Of a stretch of DNA of 64,000 nucleotides, positions 57,982-64,000 are shown one piece after another. Every line of letters begins with the position of its first letter. The stretch's first letter is position 1. A model generated the notes under the pieces. The model searched no databases, was not told where the DNA came from, and saw only the letters and a list, made by a program, of their open reading frames with translations. Source of the stretch: Enterococcus sp. 4G2_DIV0659 (GTDB lineage Bacteria; Bacillota; Bacilli; Lactobacillales; Enterococcaceae); the NCBI RefSeq assembly GCF_002140715.2, contig NZ_NGLE02000001.1, positions 600,001 through 664,000 on the forward strand. The letters are read 5' to 3'. The position numbers were made by a program, and so were the translations under genes.

Positions 57982-60141
57982 ATGAAAAGGAAACACTTTT
58001 TACTTTCATTCATTGTAATGATGGCAAGTCTACTAACATTTACACTTGGGCAGTCTGCTCAGGCTGAGGAAAAAACATATAATATAGGAACTGATTTGAC
58101 TTTTGCTCCTTTTGAATTCCAAGATTCTAAGGGTGAGTATATCGGAATTGATATCGACTTACTTAAAGCGATTGCTAAAGATCAAGAATTTAAAGTCAAT
58201 CAAAAACCTCTTGGCTTTGACAGTGCCATTCAAGCAGTTCAATCAAATCAAGTGGATGGTATGATTGCTGGCATGAGTATTACAGATGAACGAAAAAAAT
58301 CATTCGACTTCTCTGATCCTTATTTTGATAGCGGCTTACAGATGGCTGTCAAAAAAGGCAACGACAAAATCAAAAATTATAAAGAGTTGAAAGGAAAAAC
58401 AGTTGCGGCAAAAGTTGGAACAGAAAGCGCAACTTTTTTAGAAAAAAATCAAGAAAAATATGGTTACACAATTAAAAACTTCGATGATGCTACGGGTCTT
58501 TATCAGTCCCTTGAAAATGGTGAAGCCGATGCTATTTTTGATGATTATCCTGTTTTAGGCTATGCTATTACTAATGGACAAAAACTCCAATTAGTTGGAG
58601 AAAAAGAAACAGGCAGTTCTTATGGTTTTGCTGTTAAAAAAGGGCAAAATAAAGAGTTGATCGAAAAATTCAATGCTGGATTGAAAAAATTAAAAGCATC
58701 AGGTAAATATGATGAAATTATCAGTAAATACATTGCTACTGGAACAGAATCGGAATCTAAATCGGACGCTAAAATGAAAAAAATTGCTCCGAAAAAAGAG
58801 ACCTATGTTATTGCCAGTGATTCCACGTTTGCTCCATTTGAATTTCAAAATGCTGATGGAAAATACGAAGGAATCGATGTTGATTTAGTGAACCGAATTG
58901 CTGAACTGCAAGATTTTAATATTGAGTTTAAATTTATTGGTTTTAGTTCAGCTGTTCAAGCAGTAGAATCCGGTCAAGCCGATGGGATGATCGCTGGAAT
59001 GACGATTACAGATGAACGTGAAAAATCATTTGATTTTTCTTCCCCTTATTTCAATAGCGGGATTCAAATTGCCGTAAAAAAAGGTAACGACAAAATCAAC
59101 TCTTATGAAGAGTTAAAAGGCAAAAAAGTCGGTGCTAAAATCGGAACTGAAAGTGCTGATTTTCTTGAAGCAAATAAAAATAAATATGATTATTCAATTA
59201 AGTACCTAGATACAACAGACGCTTTATACAGCGCTCTTGAAATCGGTGAAATTGATGCAATGATGGACGATTACCCAGTAATTGGTTATGGAGTCGCTCA
59301 AAAACAACCATTAGCAACACCGATTCCACGTGAAGAAGGTGGAAAATACGGTTTCGCTGTTAAGAAAGGCAAAAATCCTGAATTAGTTGAAATGTTTAAT
59401 GAAGGCCTAGCTGAACTGAAACGTACTGGTGAGTATGATAAAATCATTGGAAAATATGTCAAAGATGGTTCTTCTGAAAACAAAGTTGATGAATCAACAT
59501 TTGTTGGCATGATCCAAAACAACTGGAAACGACTTTTAAGCGGATTGTGGATGACGATTCAATTGACATTGATTTCATTTATTTTAGCCTTAATCGTCGG
59601 TGTGCTCTTCGGATTATTTAGCGCTTCTCCATCGAAAGCTTTACGTGTAATTTCTACTGTTTATGTTGATATTATTCGCGGGATTCCTTTAATGGTGTTA
59701 GCCTTCTTTATCTACTTCGGTTTACCAGGGATTTTAGGATTCAATATTCCAGTCTTCCTTGCAGGAATTATTACCCTTACATTGAACGCCAGTGCTTATA
59801 TTTCTGAAATCGTACGTGGCGGGATTAATGCCGTACCAGTTGGTCAAATGGAAGCATCACGCAGTTTAGGTCTTTCCTATAACCGTACAATGCAAAAAAT
59901 CATACTACCTCAAGCAATCAAAATTATGATTCCATCTTTCGTCAATCAATTTGTTATTTCTCTAAAAGATACAACGATTCTATCCGCGATTGGATTGATC
60001 GAGTTATTGCAAACAGGGAAAATCATTGTCGCAAGAAACTTACAAAGTACAATGGTTTACTTTGTAATTGCAATGATGTACCTAATCTTGATTACCGCTT
60101 TGACGAAATTAGCGAAAGTTTTAGAAAAGAAGGTGAAATAA
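57982..60141 (+). CDS. glnP: Glutamine ABC transporter, two binding domains fused to permease
   Basis: The 719-residue protein starts at ATG 57982 behind GGAGG. It has a signal peptide ending AQA, two tandem substrate-binding domains (about 30-255 and 268-495, each starting with a TFAPFEFQ motif) and a permease domain (about 505-719) with the EAA loop [16 protein letters not shown]. This is the GlnPQ architecture of lactic acid bacteria, importing glutamine, glutamate or asparagine. glnQ follows after one base. Confidence 0.94.
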   Translation: MKRKHFLLSFIVMMASLLTFTLGQSAQAEEKTYNIGTDLTFAPFEFQDSKGEYIGIDIDLLKAIAKDQEFKVNQKPLGFDSAIQAVQSNQVDGMIAGMSITDERKKSFDFSDPYFDSGLQMAVKKGNDKIKNYKELKGKTVAAKVGTESATFLEKNQEKYGYTIKNFDDATGLYQSLENGEADAIFDDYPVLGYAITNGQKLQLVGEKETGSSYGFAVKKGQNKELIEKFNAGLKKLKASGKYDEIISKYIATGTESESKSDAKMKKIAPKKETYVIASDSTFAPFEFQNADGKYEGIDVDLVNRIAELQDFNIEFKFIGFSSAVQAVESGQADGMIAGMTITDEREKSFDFSSPYFNSGIQIAVKKGNDKINSYEELKGKKVGAKIGTESADFLEANKNKYDYSIKYLDTTDALYSALEIGEIDAMMDDYPVIGYGVAQKQPLATPIPREEGGKYGFAVKKGKNPELVEMFNEGLAELKRTGEYDKIIGKYVKDGSSENKVDESTFVGMIQNNWKRLLSGLWMTIQLTLISFILALIVGVLFGLFSASPSKALRVISTVYVDIIRGIPLMVLAFFIYFGLPGILGFNIPVFLAGIITLTLNASAYISEIVRGGINAVPVGQMEASRSLGLSYNRTMQKIILPQAIKIMIPSFVNQFVISLKDTTILSAIGLIELLQTGKIIVARNLQSTMVYFVIAMMYLILITALTKLAKVLEKKVK

Positions 60142-60142
60142 T

Positions 60143-60880
60143 ATGGCTGAAAAAATTTTAGTAGAACATTTAGTAAAAACTTATGGGGAAAATACCGTTC
60201 TTAATGATATCAATGTTTCAATACAAGAAGGCGATGTTGTTTGCGTCATCGGTCCTTCTGGTTCAGGAAAAAGTACGTTTCTTCGTTGCTTGAATCAGCT
60301 TGAAGAAGCAACAAGCGGTGATATTATTATTGATGGTGCAAATCTAACCGATAAAAATACAAATATTAACAAAGTTCGTCAACATATCGGAATGGTATTC
60401 CAACACTTCAATTTGTTTCCACATTTGTCAATCATTGAAAATATTACATTGGCACCAACAGATTTAGGTCGCCTTTCCAAAAAAGAAGCAGAAGAAAAAG
60501 CCATTCAACTTTTAGAAACAGTTGGCTTAGCCGATAAAAAAGACAGCTATCCAGACTCCTTATCTGGTGGACAAAAGCAACGTGTCGCAATCGCTCGTGC
60601 TTTAGCAATGAATCCAGACATTATGTTATTCGATGAACCAACTTCAGCGCTTGATCCTGAAATGGTTGGTGATGTACTAAACGTAATGAAGAAATTAGCT
60701 AAACAAGGAATGACGATGGTGATTGTAACGCATGAAATGGGCTTTGCTAAAGAAGTAGCGAATCGTGTAATGTTCATTGATGGTGGAAATTTCTTAGAAG
60801 ACGGCACACCACAACAAATCTTTGAAAATCCGCAAAATGAGCGAACCAAAGATTTCTTGGATAAAGTTTTGAATATCTAA
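60143..60880 (+). CDS. glnQ: Glutamine ABC transporter ATPase
   Basis: The 245-residue ATPase has GPSGSGKST, the Q-loop [17 protein letters not shown] and the Walker [13 protein letters not shown]. It energises the adjoining fused GlnP. Confidence 0.96.
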   Translation: MAEKILVEHLVKTYGENTVLNDINVSIQEGDVVCVIGPSGSGKSTFLRCLNQLEEATSGDIIIDGANLTDKNTNINKVRQHIGMVFQHFNLFPHLSIIENITLAPTDLGRLSKKEAEEKAIQLLETVGLADKKDSYPDSLSGGQKQRVAIARALAMNPDIMLFDEPTSALDPEMVGDVLNVMKKLAKQGMTMVIVTHEMGFAKEVANRVMFIDGGNFLEDGTPQQIFENPQNERTKDFLDKVLNI

Positions 60881-60886
60881 CTTAAA

Positions 60887-60923
60887 TAAAAAATGAGGAC
60901 CATTTAGCGTTCTCATTTTTTTA
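60887..60923 (+). terminator. glnPQ terminator
   Basis: AAAATGAG pairs with CTCATTTT, followed by further T, seven bases after glnQ. Confidence 0.78.
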
Positions 60924-60996
60924 TTACACATTTTATTTTAGTCAATCTATTCTTTTTAGCTGGCTTTATTCTATTTTTCACTTGGTTTCTATCAAA

Positions 60997-61028
60997 TAGC
61001 CCAGAACAAAACTGATTGTTCTGGGCTA
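60997..61028 (-). terminator. Hairpin after trhO
   Basis: TAGCCCAGAACAA and TTGTTCTGGGCTA form a perfect 13-bp stem, followed on the minus strand by TTTGAT. It probably ends the trhO transcript. Confidence 0.6.
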
Positions 61029-61079
61029 TAACGCTAAAACAGAAGCACTGCTTTTAGAAATATACTTCTGTTTAGTTAT

Positions 61080-62021
61080 TTAATTTGCAATAGCTTCAAG
61101 TCTTTCAGCTACTTCTTGTTCGCTTAGTTCATTTTTTGCCACATAGCGATTTGCAGGATGATGACGACATTCGTCTGAACAACTGCCAAGATATTTAGCT
61201 TCGTTTTCTTCTGAAGCTAAGATTTGTTTATTACAGAATGGATTGGCACAGTTAATGTAACGTTCGCAAGGCGTTCCGTCAAACCAATCTTTACCGATGA
61301 CTTTTTTATCAACATGATTGATTTCTACACTAATCCGTTCATCAAAGACATACATCTTTCCATCCCATAATTCGCCTCTTGTCGCTGGATCTTTCCCATA
61401 CACGGCAATTCCTCCATGAAGCTGGGAAACATCTTCGAATCCTTCTTTTAGTAACCAGCCGGAAAATTTCTCACAACGAATACCACCTGTACAATAGGTA
61501 ACGATTTTTTTATCCATAAATTGCTCTTTATTCTCTCTAATCCATTGAGGTAGCTCTCTAAAATTGCGAATATCTGGACGAACCGCGCCTCTAAAATGAC
61601 CTAAATCATACTCATAATCATTTCTTGCATCAATGACAACTGTATCTTCATCTAATAAAGCTTCTTTAAATTCTACTGGTTCTAGATATTTACCCGTTGT
61701 TTCTAAGGGATTCACATCTTCTTCTAAATTCAAAGAGACTAATTCTTTTCTTGGACGAACAAACATTTTGTGGAAAGCATTTTCTGCTACTTCATCTATT
61801 TTAAAATACGTGTCTTTAAAACGCTCATCAGCTAGCATCGCTTCCATATATGCATCAGTCTCTGCAATGGTTCCTGAAAGGGTTCCGTTAATCCCTTCAT
61901 TCGCCACTAAAATTCTACCTTTTAAATTCAACGACTTACAAAACGCTAAATGCTCCTTAGCGAATTCTTCTGGGTTTTCTAATGTCGTATATTTATAATA
62001 AAGTAATACACGGTAATCCAT
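61080..62021 (-). CDS. trhO: tRNA uridine(34) hydroxylase
   Basis: The 313-residue rhodanese-family protein has an N-terminal acylphosphatase-like domain, the active-site Cys in [13 protein letters not shown], and a C-terminal Cys-rich region ([14 protein letters not shown], then [10 protein letters not shown]). TrhO makes 5-hydroxyuridine at the wobble position. It is monocistronic. Confidence 0.92.
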   Translation of the reverse strand: MDYRVLLYYKYTTLENPEEFAKEHLAFCKSLNLKGRILVANEGINGTLSGTIAETDAYMEAMLADERFKDTYFKIDEVAENAFHKMFVRPRKELVSLNLEEDVNPLETTGKYLEPVEFKEALLDEDTVVIDARNDYEYDLGHFRGAVRPDIRNFRELPQWIRENKEQFMDKKIVTYCTGGIRCEKFSGWLLKEGFEDVSQLHGGIAVYGKDPATRGELWDGKMYVFDERISVEINHVDKKVIGKDWFDGTPCERYINCANPFCNKQILASEENEAKYLGSCSDECRHHPANRYVAKNELSEQEVAERLEAIAN

Positions 62022-62326
62022 TATATCTTTCTCCTTTTTCTTAGAAACTGCCGAATTGTTTGATTAATCTCATGACAGCTCTCATTTTCTATTCATACGT
62101 GCTAAGTATATAAAAAAAGAAATATGAAAAGCGAGCTATTTGCTTGTGGATTTTTACACAAATCAATAACAAATGATAACAAAAGAATCCCCAATCTTTA
62201 TCTAATTTAAAAACCTTAGAAAAATAAAAAAGTTGGGACAGCATCGTTGAACTCCTAAAAATCATATGGAGTTACTTTTGGTCCCAACATTTTTTTAATT
62301 TAAATCACTAGCTTAAACAAGTGATT
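62022..62326. repeat. Intergenic region with terminator-like dispersed repeat
   Basis: AGTTGGGAC (62231-62239) and GTCCCAACAT (62281-62290), with ACTCC/GGAGT inside and TTACTTTTG, form a hairpin ending in T7. It matches the element at 13912-13981 in block order. It ends the downstream minus-strand gene unit or acts in both directions. Confidence 0.55.
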
Positions 62327-62698
62327 TTATTGCCCAGATACTGCAAAATAATTCTCATCATTATCAGCAAAATTAAAAACCAACCCAGTTGGCAATTGAA
62401 CTAATTCACCAACTCTTACACCAGCATCTTTCATTTTTTTGTATAATTCCATTACATCATCTGCAAAAAACATCAACGACGGCGTGTTTCCAGCAACTTC
62501 TGGAGAATGTTGTTGAATAAATTCTAAATCATACAAAACAATACTTGTATCTGAGCCTTCACTAGGTGCGATTTCCACAACTAATGTTCCATCCACAGCA
62601 TCTCTTTCTTTCTCTACAAAACCGATTTTTTGCCAAAATTGACTTGATTCTTCTACATTTGTTACGTATAACATTATTTTGATTTGATTTGTAAACAT
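62327..62698 (-). CDS. VOC/glyoxalase-superfamily protein
   Basis: The 123-residue protein has the paired beta-alpha-beta layout of the vicinal oxygen chelate fold (IKIMLYVTNVEESSQFWQKI, then SLMFFADDVMELYKKMKDAG). Substrate not known; it may be a small-molecule resistance or metabolic enzyme. Confidence 0.8.
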   Translation of the reverse strand: MFTNQIKIMLYVTNVEESSQFWQKIGFVEKERDAVDGTLVVEIAPSEGSDTSIVLYDLEFIQQHSPEVAGNTPSLMFFADDVMELYKKMKDAGVRVGELVQLPTGLVFNFADNDENYFAVSGQ

Positions 62699-62837
62699 CT
62701 TTTCTCTCCTCTTTTAGACTATTAATGATCATCCTTGTTATTATTAAACATTCAATAACTCATTTCTATTATATACTTTCTATCATATCTTATGGTAAAC
62801 TTTATGAAAATATTTTTGCTTTAAAAAGGAGAAAAAA

Positions 62838-63647
62838 ATGAAACTAACTGTTTTGGTAGATAACAATGTTTATATCGATCATTATTATTATGGAGAACCA
62901 GCTTTGTCTTTTTATATCGAAGATGGCGCTGAAAAAATTCTTTTTGACACAGGCTATAGTGATGTCTTTATTAAAAATGCTGCGTTGCTAGATATCGACT
63001 TATCTCAAGTTACGAAACTTGCCTTCTCTCATGGTCATAACGATCATACAGGTGGATTAAATACGATAGCTAAAGCTTTTACTAAACAAAAGCCAGAAAT
63101 TATTGCCCACCCACTAGCCTTCTTTCCGAAAAAAGACGATGATTTAGTCATTGGATCTGCTGTGAGTTTGGAAGAACTTCAACAACACTACGATGTCCAA
63201 CTTACTAAAGAACCAATAAAACTTTCAGAAAACATCACTTTTCTTGGTGAAATCCCTCAACTTGTCGACTTTGAACCACGCAAACAAGTTGGACAAACAT
63301 TGATATCAGAAACATTTACGCCTGATTATGTGTTGGATGATTCGGCTTTAGTTTATGAAGGACAAGAGGGAATTTACATCATTACAGGGTGTTCTCACAG
63401 TGGTATTAGCAATATCTGTGAATACGCTAAAAAAGTAACAGGTAACCAAACAATCAAAAGTATCATTGGTGGTTTTCATTTATTTGAAGATGATCTGCAA
63501 TTAGAAAAAACGATTGATTATTTTGAGGATCATTCCATTGAATCACTTTATCCTTGTCACTGTGTTTCTTTCCAAGCAAAAGCTAAAATTCATTACCGAA
63601 TTCCAATTGAAGAAGTTGGTGTCGGCATGCACTTAGCATGGGACTAA
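62838..63647 (+). CDS. Metallo-beta-lactamase-fold hydrolase
   Basis: The 269-residue protein has the metal motif SHGHNDHTGG near residue 64 and a later GCSHSGI and PCHCVSF. It resembles Archaea/Firmicutes MBL-fold proteins of the 7,8-dihydropterin-6-methyl-4-phosphate synthase type. The exact reaction is unknown. Confidence 0.85.
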   Translation: MKLTVLVDNNVYIDHYYYGEPALSFYIEDGAEKILFDTGYSDVFIKNAALLDIDLSQVTKLAFSHGHNDHTGGLNTIAKAFTKQKPEIIAHPLAFFPKKDDDLVIGSAVSLEELQQHYDVQLTKEPIKLSENITFLGEIPQLVDFEPRKQVGQTLISETFTPDYVLDDSALVYEGQEGIYIITGCSHSGISNICEYAKKVTGNQTIKSIIGGFHLFEDDLQLEKTIDYFEDHSIESLYPCHCVSFQAKAKIHYRIPIEEVGVGMHLAWD

Positions 63648-63688
63648 AAAAGGAAGCACGGATCTTTACAGATCCGTGTTTCCTTTTC
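63646..63688. terminator. Bidirectional terminator
   Basis: AAAAGGAAGCACGGATC and GATCCGTGTTTCCTTTT form a 17-bp stem with one mismatch, between convergent genes. Confidence 0.85.
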
Positions 63689-63722
63689 TACAACTCTTTA
63701 AGGAAGAGTGGTGAATCACCTT

Positions 63723-64000
63723 TTACGCATTTTCTTCAATAACTAAATTACTATCATTTAAAATGTCACGATCTAATTCATTGATCCGTGAACTAGTCAC
63801 GATACCAGCGACCATACTGTCACTAACATTCACAGCTGTTCTAGCCATATCAATCAATGGCTCTACTGAAATCACTAAACCGACAATTGCAACGGGTAAG
63901 TTCATTGCACCTAATACGATCAAGGATGCGAATGTTGCGCCGCCGCCAACACCGGCAACACCAAATGAACTGATGGTTACAATCGCAACTAACATCAAAA
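63723..64000 (-). CDS. Dicarboxylate/amino acid:cation symporter, C-terminus (partial)
   Basis: The last 92 or so codons of an SDF-family symporter are visible; the gene runs off the right edge. [20 protein letters not shown] and [20 protein letters not shown] are the conserved HP2/TM8 region. The pattern is closest to TcyP-type cystine symporters, but assignment within the family is tentative. Confidence 0.8.
   Translation of the reverse strand, partial: LMLVAIVTISSFGVAGVGGGATFASLIVLGAMNLPVAIVGLVISVEPLIDMARTAVNVSDSMVAGIVTSSRINELDRDILNDSNLVIEENA

Overview
The window is low-GC Firmicutes DNA and fits a species of Enterococcus. The evidence is the whiA-yvcK-rapZ block beside clpP, uvrB-uvrA, a fused GlnP with GlnQ, CtsR, LexA, CodY, Zur and GlnR type sites, T-box control, Rgg and CGNR regulators, and small proteins of enterococcal type. 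A full leucine and isoleucine/valine pathway argues against E. faecalis itself, which is generally regarded as auxotrophic for these amino acids. The species is an inference.

Layout. 1-2.8 kb: a probable quorum-controlled RiPP locus. It holds a PqqD-radical SAM maturase (cut by the window edge), a 44-residue Cys-rich precursor, a 10-residue hydrophobic peptide resembling Rgg pheromones, a divergent Rgg regulator and a small DUF3592-like protein. 2.9-3.5 kb: two tandem copies of an apparently structured RNA element. 4.2-7.5 kb: a PLD-helicase-DUF3427 protein with a Nudix partner. 7.6-8.0 kb: a tiny Cys-containing gene between long inverted repeats. 8.0-10.4 kb: a four-gene operon resembling a type VII secretion lipase module with reversed domain order. 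10.8-18.1 kb: accessory DNA with a coiled-coil surface protein, a methyltransferase, an AbrB-Doc toxin-antitoxin pair, an internally deleted IS110 transposase, a deletion-fused ABC/histidine-kinase remnant and two related lipoproteins.

18.4-24.1 kb is the leu operon (leuA-leuB-methyltransferase-leuC-leuD), preceded by a leader peptide with four consecutive Leu codons and a terminator. 24.2-28.4 kb: a GAPDH, an HPP membrane protein with a palindromic operator inside its promoter, a frameshifted CGNR regulator, and a T-box controlled O-acetylhomoserine sulfhydrylase. 28.5-39.1 kb: small conserved proteins, a second ClpP-like protease, a secreted ricin-B protein, a cation P-type ATPase behind a probable manganese riboswitch, TtcA, an LTA-synthase-family enzyme, and a Zur-controlled zinc-free S14 gene. 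39.8-46.4 kb is the ilvDBNCA operon with its own VLVIIL leader peptide, an attenuator closely matching that of leuA, and a CodY-like box. 46.6-64 kb is mostly housekeeping: ClpP (CtsR site), a DsbA-like protein, whiA/yvcK/rapZ, uvrBA (LexA-like site), glnPQ (GlnR site), trhO, and the end of a TcyP-like symporter.

The most novel material is the RiPP/Rgg locus at the left edge, the reversed T7SS lipase operon, the tandem RNA element, and the paired ribosome-mediated attenuators. All functional calls come from reading motifs and context; no database search was run.
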